From Callorhinus ursinus (Eukaryota > Chordata > Mammalia > Carnivora > Otariidae), in NCBI RefSeq assembly GCF_003265705.1, contig NW_020313168.1, positions 4,708,462-4,772,461 on the forward strand: 64,000 nucleotides of DNA, written 5' to 3'. Below, piece by piece: positions 1-11,279 of the stretch. The notes under the pieces were generated by a model. The model was not told where the DNA came from. It did no database searches and saw only the letters and a list, made by a program, of their open reading frames with translations. Position 1 is the stretch's first letter, and each line of letters opens with the position of its first letter. The position numbers and the translations under genes are program-made.

Positions 1-99
1 TCTCGGCTGAGTCTCAGGGGCCTGGGGAACACCAGCCCCCCATCACATGGAACATGAGTATTATCTCACTTCTTTTCATACCAACCCCAGGGAGGCAGA

Positions 100-215
100 C
101 AGTCTTATGGCCCCATTTTGCGGACAGGAAAAACGAAGCTTAGAAAGGTAAATAACCGCCCCAAGATGACACAACTGGCGAGCAGCAGGGGCAGGGCTGC
201 AACCGCGTGCTGCTC
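100..215 (-). repeat. MIR relic
   Basis: CCCCATTTTGCGGACAGGAA and the following bases match the reverse MIR core pattern (ccattttacagatgaggaaac, then a gcttagaaaggt step). Confidence 0.65.
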
Positions 216-714
216 TCCCCCCCACCCCTACTATGTGCTGGGCCCTGCAGGGGCTCAGAACGGGGCACAGGGCGTGCTCCCTGCCTCCCACAACCTCTGC
301 TCCTGTGTTAAGCTTGGGACAAGCGTCACGTCCGCAGGGACGCGGGTAAGATAATATTTAAGAGAGAAATGGGGTATAGGAAGGACAATGGCTAAAGATG
401 CTCGGAGAAGGGGCAGCACTTGAGTGGGCCTTGAAGGATGGCAGATTGAGGAAGACAGAACTGGAAGAACGCGTCGTGTTGAGGGGGGCGGTTTAGAGAG
501 GAAAGGATGCCCACCTGGGAGCAGAGGGAGACAGACGGACGTAAAGTCAGAGGGGTGCAGTGCGGGCCTGGTTCCGCCCATGAGGCCAGCCTGGGTGCTG
601 GGCAGACAGAGTGCCGGCTGGGGGACGAGGAGGGCGTGGGACACAGCCCTCCGGAGGGTTCAGTAGTGTCCCCCCCCCCCGAATTTGTGTCTATTCACGC
701 TGTGACTGTGAGGA
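216..714. other. Intergenic, nothing recognised
   Basis: GC-rich sequence with a C-run near 671. Open frames on both strands show no family signature. Confidence 0.5.
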
Positions 715-1085
715 ACTAAATTGTGTCCTCTCAAAATTCGTATGTTGAGGCCCTAGCCCCCACCGTGCCTGTAAGTCTCCGTCACGGCCCCGGGGCTGAC
801 GGATTCAGCCACCTCATTTGGAAATAGGATCTTTGCGGACGTAATGAAGTTCCCAATGAGGCCAACCCGGATTCAAGTGAGCCATAATCCAATGTGACTG
901 ATGTCCTTATAAGAAGAGGGGAGGGACACACGGACAAACAGAGGGGAATGCCACATACAACAGAGATTGGAGCGACGCCGAGGCTTATGGGCAGTCCCCA
1001 GGAGCTGGGAGAGAGGCCTGGGATGGACTCTCCCCTCCAGCCTCCGAAAGGACCAACTCTGCTGACACCTCGATTTCCAGAAGCG
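715..1085 (+). mobile_element. ERVL-MaLR-type LTR
   Basis: It begins AAATTGTGTCCTCTCAAAAT and continues with TTTGGAAATAGGATCTTTGC, CTTATAAGAAGAGG and GACACCTCGATTTCCAG, the recurring blocks of MST/MLT1 LTRs. The 3' end is missing. Confidence 0.7.
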
Positions 1086-2815
1086 TGAGGGGAGAGATTG
1101 GTGTTGTGTTGAGCCCCCGGTCTGTGGCGCTCCGTGAGCAGCCCCAGGAGCTCGGCTCCTTGTCCCTCCTGCATGCCCCAGCAGGAAGCTGTGCTGGGGA
1201 GGCCAGTGCTGTTGACCGGAGAGGGACCCATGTGTCCTGTGGACACTCTGCTCTGGAGAATGAGCCTATCAGGGCAGACCAGACTTGCAGCCCTGAGCAT
1301 AGGGCACTTGTGGGGTAGGGTGGGAGCGGGAGGCAACCCTCTGGGTGCTGCCAGAGAATCGGGCTGGTGCTCTCTGGCCCTGGACAGAGCCCGTGCCCTC
1401 TGGACATCGTTGGCCTCAGCACAGGTACCAGATCTGGGGGCCATTGGAGTCAAGGTGGTTGATTCTGGAGGAGGGCTCAGGGCTGGAGCCACCACCATAC
1501 GGGTAGAACATAGGATTCTGTCCACCTCACGTCCTAGGGCAAGGATGTCTGGTTTGAGATTCTGTTTTGGCCAGAATCCCTCCTGCCCCCAGGTACATCT
1601 TTCTGTAAATTTAGTACTTACTTTCATTAATCCCTGAACAAATATAAGAACTTAATCAGCATGGGTTCCTACATGATTTAAATGACTCCAAATTCTTGCA
1701 ATTTTGATTGATGTGCATTTATCCACTTTGGAAATAAGTGAGACTAGCAGATGTGCATCGCTGGCACATTAATAAATGCAGAGTCTATATTATTTTACCT
1801 AAGTATTCCCACATGCGTGTTTTGTTGTTTGATCCCTGTGCCTACTTCCACCATGCTAAAATACCAGAATTTGCTCAGCTGTGGCCCATGTTCGGGTTAA
1901 TGCTTTTTTGCGAAGGCCTGTCTGAGGTCATGGCCTAGAACATTACTTCTGGAAGAATATTCTTTGTGCATATGCACAATGACAGCAGGACATGCAGCAC
2001 TGCAGGCTGAGGCTGGCCTGGAACTGCCTTAACCAGTTCATGCCCAGAGAGAAGCTCCAGTGGAAACAGCAGACTGGACTTCCCAAGCAGTGGCGTGTGA
2101 TAGCTTCACAATCACAAAGCACCCTGTGGATTAATAGCCATGCACTTTCCGGTTACTCCCACAGAGTCCAGCATTTCCGCTCATCTTGACTTAGCCCACC
2201 CAGCCACTCACCTGGCATCTGGGCAGCTGTGGCTCACGGGGTACTGAGCAGCTGGCCTGGGGGCTCTGCCATCAAAGCACCAAAGGGTACCCCATCCCCC
2301 TTCAAGGCCACAAGCTAGATGGGGGACAGACTTTGGTAAAGTACCCAAATGCGACTATGGATGGGGTAGCTTCGAGTGGTCTCTGGGAGGGAGCCCAGGG
2401 TGAGGGGGGAACCCAGTGAAATTCGGGAAAGTTTTGGGGGGACTTCTCTGCAACCTATAACCCAACTGCTAGAGAAGACCCAGGGCTGGTGAATCTGATG
2501 GCATGAACCCCTTGGTATAAACATCCATCAGGATCTGCCCAGCCATTTAAACATGCAGATTCCTGGGCTCCTCCCGGACCTGCATCTCTCAGGAATCTGC
2601 ACTCACCGCTCACTTTCCAGGGTGAGGACGACGCCCACGAGTGTTGATGGCCATCCCTGAAAGATGGTGCCCCTCTGGGCAGGACCAGGGCCCCATTCTC
2701 GTTCCCATATGCCCTTTGACCTTGTGTCCTCCCACATGCCCATCAACCCCCAGATCCAGTCTCTATCCTCTGGGAGCCAAACCAACAGAGATACTTCTTC
2801 ATTAGACAGCGTGCT
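1086..2815. other. Intergenic, nothing recognised
   Basis: Mixed composition with an AT-rich patch at 1600-1830. No exon, RNA gene or clear repeat was identified. Confidence 0.45.
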
Positions 2816-3170
2816 TTGAATGTTCCTTTCCTGTTGCTGCTGTGACAGGTGACCATGAACTTAGTGGCTTAAACAACACAAACGTGTCGCCTGACCATTC
2901 TGCAGTTTGTAAGTCAGATCCAGGTCTCACTGGGCTCAAATCAAGGTGGGTTCCGTTCTGGAGGCTCTGGGGAGGACCCCTGTCCTTGCTCTTTCTTGTG
3001 GCAGAATTCAGTCCCTTGTGGTTGTAGGACCGAGGTTCCTCTCTGCTTGCTGGCTGTAAGCTGAGGCTTGTTCTCATCCGCCAGGGGCCACCACATTCCC
3101 TGGCTCATGGCCCCTTCCTCCATCTTCAAAGCCAGTGATGTCGCTCTGAGCCTTCTTTCCCATCATAGCT
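2816..3170 (-). mobile_element. ERVL-MaLR-type LTR
   Basis: Reverse-strand blocks include CTGTTGCTGCTGTGAC, GTGGCTTAAACAACACAAA, TCTGGAGGCTCTGG and CCCCTTCCTCCATCTTCAAA, shared with the copies near 27.3 and 49.1 kb. Confidence 0.75.
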
Positions 3171-3234
3171 GGGAAAGGGTCTCCACCTGTGACGGTCTCA
3201 GGGGAGGAGAAGCTTCCCTCTATCCTCAGGTTCC

Positions 3235-3700
3235 GTAACCAGGGCCGGGCTGACAGAGGCATATTAACGGAAGAAAGGGCACGCAAGTTTTATTTGACGT
3301 GAATATTTTCATTCCTCTGTGTGCGACGGACATCATAGCAAGAAAATGAAGGCCTGATGTATGAAACTCGGGGCACTTATGCATCCTTTTAACAGAAGAC
3401 AATAAATAGATCACAGGGAAGAGACAAGACAGAGGAAAGCATTTTGAGCTTCTAGGGGCAGAAGGTAAACTTATGGGGGAAACTAATGGAAGACAGGGGT
3501 GTTGGGTGAGGTTTGGTTTGTGTGGACTCATCTTGGCCAGCCGCATCTTCAATGGTAAAGGCTGTTCTTGCCTTCTGGGTGCAAGAGGGCAGGCTCCTTC
3601 CCAACATGCCTCCTTCCCGGGGCGGCTTCCTGGGAGGCCCCTGTGTGTTTGATGCCCCACTGGTGACACCTGAAATCCTTAATACCATTTGAACAAGGGG
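3235..3700 (-). repeat. Dispersed repeat, LTR-like, copy 1
   Basis: It shares ordered blocks with 40215-40570: GGGCTGACAGA versus AGGCTGACAGA, GACAAGAC, and ACTAATGGAAGACAGGGG versus ACCAATGGAAGACAGGGG. A minus-strand AATAAA lies near 3290. The family is not named. Confidence 0.55.
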
Positions 3701-4509
3701 CCCCCGCATTTTGATTTGGCACCGGGGGTCCAAGAATTATGTAGCTGGTCCTGCTCCTTCCAGATCAGAATTTTTGGCTTTCTTAGGGGTCTCTCCTTCT
3801 GCAGACACGTGACCCTCGAGTCCCTGTTTTATCTACACCCGTGTTCCCGGGACGTACCTAGTCTATTACAGGAACCGGTAAGGGTAAGTGTGGCCAAATG
3901 GATGAGCTTTCCAAGCAGCAGAGACGGGTCAGGTCTCCAACAGATTCAAAGCCAGCGCCCTCCCACCCCGAACAGGCCTGAGGGGAACCCCTTCTTCTGG
4001 TTCCAGGTCAGCGCCCCTTCCAGTGGCTGCTGGAGCAGGGGGTTGCAGGGGCAGGAGTGATGGCACAACCTGGTAGCCAGTCTGGGATGCTCCATGTCGT
4101 GGGCTGCTAGAGTGAGCATCTTGTTCTGAGCTCCACTCCTGGGGGAGAGTTCGACAGCTGGGTTCACATTTAAATATCCTAAAATCGATACTATGAGATT
4201 AATCTAGGGTAGATTTTCACTCATGCAAAGGAACCATTACTTTGCTCATATAGTGAGCTTGGCAGGAAAACATTTGGGGAACAAAGTGGGCTGGGTGTGT
4301 GAGGCGTGTGGGCAAGAGAGCAAGCCGATCCAAACAGAGGGGCCCGTCCCAGAAGGGCCAGCCATGTATCCCTCCCTCAGCAGATGGGGAGAGGCCTGCT
4401 CTCTCCATCAGACGAGGCAGGTGCAGGTAAGAATCCAGCGCTTTGCCACGTCTGCCAGGCCTTGTGTGGCAGGTGCCAAAAATAAGGCACAAACAAGAAT
4501 AAATTTTTG
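3701..4509. other. Intergenic, nothing recognised
   Basis: No gene or clear repeat could be supported in this stretch. Confidence 0.4.
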
Positions 4510-5390
4510 GTTTTGACGCTTTAATTTCATCCCTTTCTCCTGAAGCTCCAGACTGAGCAGCTGTTTACCAGGAAAGGAAATTCAGAGCAAGGTAATAAAA
4601 AAGGTCTGAAGATGGGAACAGTAACTGGTGTGTAACTGTTTCCACTGCGTTTCCAGTTTCTGGAGACTTGGTGCTCGGTGCTCGGAGCTCGGTGCTCGGG
4701 ACATCTGCCCTGCGTGCATATGCCGGACACGCCTCCTTCTGGACAACCTGGGTCCCCTTGCCTTGGCTTCCTGCTCCCTTGCTAGCTTCTACCTCACCCC
4801 CTGGTCAGAGGGGAGTCCTCCTCCCCAGGGACATGCTTTTCAAATACAGATCAATCAATCCAGAGCACCCCCAGAGCTCCTTCTCTCTCTCTCTCTTTTT
4901 AAGATTTTATTTATTTGAGAGAGAAAGAGCGTACAAGCAGGGGGAGGGGCAGAGGGAGAAGCAGGCTCCCCACTGAGCAGGGAGCCTGACACAGGGCTTG
5001 AGCCCGGGACTCTGGGATCATGACCTGAGCCAAAGGCAGATGCTTAACCAACTGAGCCACCCAGGCGCCCCCCAAAGCTCCTTCTCTATCAGGCTCACGC
5101 TCCAGACCGCTATGCACCTGTCCTAATCACTCCAAACCACTCCTATGCCCTCGAGCCTGCTGAGATTATTCCAAGTGGCCAATCCCAAACCTGCCTACCC
5201 TGCCTCGCCCATTCCCTTGCCTGGTAACCACAACAAAGGTACTTGGCTCAGTTCCCTCTGTCCCCGTGCCTCCTGCTGGAGTCTGGTGCTCCCCGTGTGG
5301 CTCCCCTGGCGTGTCCCTCCTTCCCCGAGAACTGTGAGTAATGAACTCTCTTTTCAATGGTGGTCATCTGAACTGTTTCCTTAACATAAC
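4510..5390 (+). mobile_element. LTR-like repeat carrying a SINEC
   Basis: The right part (5200-5390) looks like a retroviral R-U5 end, with GTGAGTAATGAACTCTCTTTTCA and a poly(A)-signal-like position mutated to AATGAA. The left limit is uncertain. The SINEC at 4889-5074 lies inside. A short GGTGCTCG-type tandem sits at 4671-4700. Confidence 0.45.
4889..5074 (-). mobile_element. SINEC
   Basis: Reverse orientation: tail AAGATTTTATTTATTTGAGA, body, and head GCCACCCAGGCGCCC. The target duplication AGCTCCTTCTCT lies on both sides. Confidence 0.93.
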
Positions 5391-5579
5391 TCAAAAGTTT
5401 CTACGAATACACTATATTTTAAAACAGTAACACACACTCGGGCTCCTCGCCCAGCCCATTGCGTGGACAGGGAGGAGAAAAGTAAACAAATGCGTCTTTC
5501 CCACGGTCTATCCGTGTGCATGCATTCGTCCAAAATGTATCGAGCAATATGATGCTTGTAAAGCATCTCCCAGAGTGAA

Positions 5580-6019
5580 GCTTGTCCTTTTAATTCGTTC
5601 CACTGTCCTTAAATTTCCATGTAGTCAAATATATTTCTCTTGATTCTGTATCATTTGTGCTTTGGGGATCAGCAGTCCTTCTCTATCTTGGCATCAAGAA
5701 GATGTTCCATATTTTCTCCAGAAAGGCTTAAAGTTTTGGTTTTTTTCACATTTAGGTCTTTAATTCATCTGGATCTGATTTTCATGGGTCAGATAAGGTT
5801 AAGTCCTCATTTTATGTTTGCCCACACCCCTTATTGTAGGTACGGCTCACTCTTCCCCCCACTGATTCCTACTACCATTTGCCCAGTTTCCACAAACTGA
5901 TAATCTGCTTCTGGCTTCTATTCCATCCTGGTGGGCTGTTTTTCTTAGATCCAGACTGCACTGTTTTATTACCACGGATCCGTTTATAGCAAAGTATGTA
6001 CATCTGGTAGGGCAAGTGG
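5580..6019 (-). mobile_element. Old L1 ORF2 fragment, left of the young L1
   Basis: The sequence is alignable by eye to the mid/3' part of L1 ORF2 in reverse, with many substitutions. It stops at the target duplication of the young L1 and continues at 13113. Confidence 0.7.
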
Positions 6020-6486
6020 CTCATCTATCTTTTACTTTTAAATTTTTTATTGTTATGTTAATCACCATACATCATTTGTTTTTAATGTAGTGTTCCAGGA
6101 TTCATTGTTTGTGCATAACACCCAGTGCTCCACGCAGAACGTGCCCTCTTTAATACCCATCACCAGGCTAACCTATCCCCCCACCCCCCTCCCCTCTAGA
6201 ACCCTCAGTTTGTTTCTCAGAGTCCATCGTCTCTCATGGTTCGTCTCCCCCCTCCAACTTACTCCCCTTCATTCTTCCCCTCCTGCTATCTTCTTCTTCT
6301 TTTTTTTTCTTAACATATATTGCATTATTGGTTTCAGAGGTACAGATCTGTGATTCAACAGTCTTGCACAATTCACAGCACTCACCATAGCACATACCCT
6401 CCCCAATGTCTATCACCCACCCACACCATCCCTCCCAGCCCCCACCACTCCAGCAACCCTGTTTGTTTCCTGAGATTAAGAATTCC

Positions 6487-9400
6487 TCATATCAGTGAGG
6501 TCATATGATACATGTCTTTCTCTGATTGACTTATTTCACTCAGCATAACACCCTCCAGTTCCATCCACGTCGTTGCACATGGCAAGATCTCATTCCTTTT
6601 GATGGCTGCATAATATTCCATTGTGTATATATACCACCTCTTCTTTATCCATTCATCTGTTGATGGACATCTTGGCTCTTTCCACAGTTTGGCTATTGTG
6701 GACATTGCTGCTATAAACATTGGGGTGCATGTACCCCTTTGGATCCCTACATTTGTATCTTTGGGGTAAATACCCAGTAGTGCAATTGCTGGATCGTAGG
6801 GTAGCTCTATTTTCAACTGTTTGAGGAACCTCCATACTGTTTTCCAGAGTGGTTGCACCAGCTTGCATTCCCACCAACAGTGTAGGAGGGTTCCCCTTTC
6901 TCCACATCCCCGCCAACATCTGTCATTTCCTGACTTGTTAATTTTAGCCATTCTGACTGGTGTGAGGTGGTATCTCATGGAGGTTTTGATTTGGATTTCC
7001 CTGATGCCAAGTGATGTTGAGCACTTTTTCATGTGTCTGTTGGCCATTTGGATGTCTTCTTTGGAAAAATGTCTGCTCATGTCTTCTGCCCATTTCTTGA
7101 TTGGATTATTTGTTCTTTGGGTGTTGAGTTTGATAAGTTCTTTATAGATTTTAGATACTAGCCCTTTACCTGATATGTCATTTGCAAATATTTTCTCCCA
7201 TTCTATCAGTTGTCTTTTGGTTTTGTGGACTGTTTCTTTTGCTGTGCAAAAGCTTTTTATCTTGATGAAATCCCAATAGTTCATTTTTGCCCTTGCTTCC
7301 CTTGCCTTTGGCGATGTTTCTAGGAAGAAGTTGCTGCGGCTGAGGTCGAAGAGGTTGCTGCCTGTGTTCTCCTTTAGGATTTTGATGGACTCCTGTCTCA
7401 CATCTAGGTTTTTCAACCATTTGGAGTCTATTTTTGTGTGTGGTGTAAGGAAATGGTCCAGTTTCATTCTTCTGCATGTGGCTGTCCAATTTTCCCAACA
7501 CCATTTATTGAAGAGACTGTCTTTTTTCCATTGGACATTCTTTCCTGCTTTGTCAAAGATTAGATGACCACAGAGTTGAGGGTCCATTTCTGGGCTCTCT
7601 ATCTGTTCCATTGATCTATGTGTCTGTTTTTGTGCCAGTACCATACTGTCTTGATGATGACAGCTTTTTAATAGAGCTGGAAGTCCGGAATTGTGATGCC
7701 GCCAGCTTTGCTTTTCTTTTTCAACATTCCTCTGGCTATTCGGGGTCTTTTCTGGTTCCATACAAATTTTAGGATTATTTGTTCCATTTCTTTGAAAAAA
7801 GTGGATGGTATTTTGATGGGGATTGCATTGAATGTGTAGAGTGCTCTAGGTAGCATTGACATCTTCACAATGTTTGTTCTTCCAATCCATGAGCATGGAA
7901 CGTTTTTCCATTTCTTTGTGTCTTCCTCAATTTCTTCCATGAGTATTTTATAGTTTTCTGAGTACAGATCCTTTGCCTCTTTGGTTAGATCTATTCCTAG
8001 GTATCTTATGGTTTTGGGTGCAATTGTAAATGGGATCAACTCCTTGATTTGTCTCTCTTCTGTCTTGTTGTTGGTGTATAGGAATGCCACTGATTTCTGT
8101 GCATTGATTTTATATCCTGCCACTTTACTGAATTCCTGTATGAGTTCTAGCAGTTTTGGGGTGGAGTCTTTTGGATTTTCCACATAAAGTACCATATCAT
8201 CTGCAAAGAGTGAGAGTTTGACTTCCTCTTTGCCAATTTGGATGCCTTTGATTTCTTTTTGTTGTCTGATTGCTGTGGCTAGGACTTCTAATACTATGTT
8301 GAATAGCAGTGGTGATAGTGGACATCCCTGCCACATTCCTGACCTTAGGGAGAAAGCTCTCAGTTTTTCCCCATTGAGAATGATATTCGCTGTAGGTTTT
8401 TCATAGATGGCTCTTATGATATTGAGGTAGGTACCCTCTATCCCTATACTCTGAAAAGTTTTGATCAAGAAAGGATGCTGTACTTTGTCAAATGCTTTCT
8501 CTGCATCTATTGAGAGGATCATATGATTCTTGTTCTTTCTTTTGTTAATATATTGTATCACGTTGATTGATTTGCGGATGTTGAACCAACCTTGCAGCCC
8601 GGGGATAAATCCCACTTGGTCGTGGTGAATAATCCTTTTAATGTACTGTTGGATCCTATTGGCTAGTATTTTGGTGAGAATTTTTGCATCCATGTTCATC
8701 AAGGATATTGGTCTGTAATTCTCCTTTTTGATGGGGTCTTTGTCTGGTTTGGATATCAAGGTAATGGTGGCCTTATAAAATGAGTTTGGAAGTTTTCCTT
8801 CCATTTCTATTTTTTGGAACAGTTTCAGGAGAATAGGTATGAATTCTTCCTTAAATGTTTGATAGAATTCCCCTGGGAAGCCATCCGGCCCTGAGGTTTT
8901 GTTTGTTGGGAGATTTTTGATGACTGCTTCAATTTCCTTAGTGGTTATGGGTCTGTTCCGGTTTTCTATTTCTTCCTGGTTCAATTTTGGTAGTTGATAC
9001 ATCTCTAGGAATGCATCCATTGCTTCCAGGTTCTCTAATTTGCTGGCATAGAGTTGCTCATAATAGGTTCTTATAATTGTTTGTATTTCTTTGGTGTTGG
9101 TTGTGATCTCTCCTCTTTCATTCATGATTTTGTTGATTTGGGTCATTTCTCTTTTCTTTTTGATAAGTCTGGCCAGGGGTTTATCAATCTTGTTAATTCT
9201 TTCAAAGAACCAGCTCCTAGTTTCGTTGATCTGTTCTACTGTTCTTTTGGTTTCTATTGCATTGATTCCTGCTCTGATCTTTATTATTTCTCTTCTCCTG
9301 CTGGGTTTAGGCTTTATTTGCTGTTTTTTCTCTAGCTCCTTTAGGTGTAGGGTTAGGTTGTGTATTTGAGACCTTTCTTGTTTCTTGAGAAAGGCTTGTA

Positions 9401-10291
9401 TTGCTATATACTTTCCTCTCAGGACTGCCTTTGCTGCATCCCAAAGATTTTGAACAGTTGTGTTTTCATTTTCATTGGTTTCCATGAATTTTTTTTAATT
9501 CTTCTTTAATTTCCTGGTTGACCCATTCATTCTTTAGGAGGATGCTCTTTGGCCTCCATGTCTTTGAGTTCTTTCTGACTTTCCTCTTGTGATTGAATTC
9601 TAGTTTCAAAGCATTGTGGTCTGAAAATATGCAGGGAATGATCCCAATCTTTTGGTACCGGTTGAGACCTGATTTGTGACCTAGGATGTCATCTATTCTG
9701 GAGAATGTTCCATGGGCACTAGAGAAGAATGTGTATTCCGTTGCTGTGGGATGAAATGTTCTGAATATGTCTGTGAAGTCCATTTGGTCCAGTGTGTCAT
9801 TTAAAGTCTTTATTTCCTTGTTGATCTTTTGCTGTCCATTTCAGTCAGGGGGGTGTTAAAGTCCCCCACTATTATTGTATTGTTGTCAATGTGTTTCTTT
9901 GCTTTTGTTATTAATTCCCTTATATAATTGGCTGCTCCCATGTTAGGGGCATAGATATTTACAATTGTTAGATCTTCTTGTTGGATAGACCCTTTAAGTA
10001 TGATATAGTGTCCTTCCTCATCTCTTATTTCAGTCTTTGTTTTAAAATCTAATTTGTCTGATATAAGGATTGCCACCCCAGCTTTCTTTTGGTGTCCATT
10101 AGCATGGTAAATGGTTTTCTACCCCTTCACTTTCAATGTGGGGGTGTCTTTGGGTCTAAAATGAGTCTCTTGCAGACAGCATATCAATGGGTCTTGTTTT
10201 TTAATCCAATCTGATAGCCTGTGTCTTTTGATTGGGGCATTTAGCCCATTACATTCAGGGTAACTATTGAAAGATATGAATTTAGTGCCAT
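6487..10291 (-). pseudogene. L1 ORF2 (endonuclease and reverse transcriptase), disrupted
   Basis: ORF2 starts at an ATG at 10291 (MALN, then IVTLNV) and ends at 6487, about 1,268 codons, the usual L1 length. The apurinic-type endonuclease shows CLQETHF, VGDFNTPL and SDH. The reverse transcriptase is mostly in one open stretch (9485-7668) with [18 protein letters not shown] and the surrounding RT blocks. The C-terminal part (7761-6487) has the cysteine-type [18 protein letters not shown] segment. Defects seen: a TAG where a Trp is expected near 10120, frame changes near 9800 and 9480, a TAA after PDFQLY near 7670, and a frameshift near 7600. The enzyme would be inactive. Confidence 0.93.
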
Positions 10292-10372
10292 TGTATTGCC
10301 TGTAAAGTGACTGTTACTGTATATTGTCTGTATTCCTTTCTGGTCCATGCTGCTTTTAGGCTCTCTCTTTGC

Positions 10373-11273
10373 TTAGAGGACCCCTTTCAATATTCCTTGT
10401 AGGGCTGGTTTCATGTTTGCAAATTCCTTTAGTCTTTGTTTGTCCTGGAAGATTTTTATCTCTCCTTCTATTTTCAATGACAGCCTAGCTGGATATAGTA
10501 TTCTTGGCTGCATATTTTTCTCGTTTAGTGCTCTGAAGATATCATGCCAGTCCTTTCTGGCCTGCCAGGTCTCTGTGGATAAGTCTGTTGCCAATCTAAT
10601 GTGTCTACCATTATAGGTTACATATCTCTTCTCCTGAGCTGCTTTCAGGATTTTCTCTTTGTCTCTGAGACTCGTAAGTTTTACTATTAGATGTCGGGAT
10701 GTTGACCTATTTTTATTGATTTTGAGGAGGGGTTCTCTGTGCCTCCTGGATTTTGATACCTGTTTCCTTCCCCACATTAGGGAAGTTCTCTGCTATAATT
10801 TGCTCCAATATACCTTCTGCCTGCCCCTCTCTCTCTTTCTTCTTCTTCTGGGATCCCAATTATTCTAATGTTTCGTCTTATCGTATTGCTTATCTCTCGA
10901 ATTCTGCCCTTGTGATCCAGTAGTTGTTTATCTCTCTTTTTCTCTGTTTCTTTATTTTCCATCATTTGGTCTTCTATATCGCTGATTCTCTCTCTTCTGC
11001 CTCATTTATCCTAGCAGTTATTGCTCCCATTTTTTATTGCACCTCATCAATAGCCTTTTTGATTTCGACTTGGTTAGATTTTAGTTCTTTTATTTCTCCA
11101 GAAAGGGTTTCTCTAATAACTTCCACGCTTTTTTCAAGCCCAGCTAGTATCTTTAAAGTCATGATTCTGAACTCTAGGTCCGACATCGTACTAATGTCCG
11201 TATTGAGTAGGTCCCTGGCAGACGGTACTACCTCTTGTTCTTTTTGCTGAGGTGATTTTTTTTGTCTTGTCAT
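10373..11273 (-). pseudogene. L1 ORF1 (RNA-binding protein), disrupted
   Basis: The N-terminal open piece (11273-11034, MTRQKKSPQQKEQEVV...) is rich in heptad-like charged residues, as in the ORF1p coiled coil. A middle piece (10965-10777) and a C-terminal piece (10777-10373) with HLIVKLTSLRDKEKILKAAQ and a closing ILKGVL match the RRM/CTD part. The pieces are in different frames, so the protein is broken. The total, about 300 codons, is shorter than the usual 330-340. Confidence 0.88.
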
Positions 11274-11279
11274 TTTGTC

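Noticed and set aside
7668..9485. 605-codon reverse-transcriptase frame as a possible host gene
   Set aside because: It is the central part of L1 ORF2, disrupted by stops and frameshifts on both sides.
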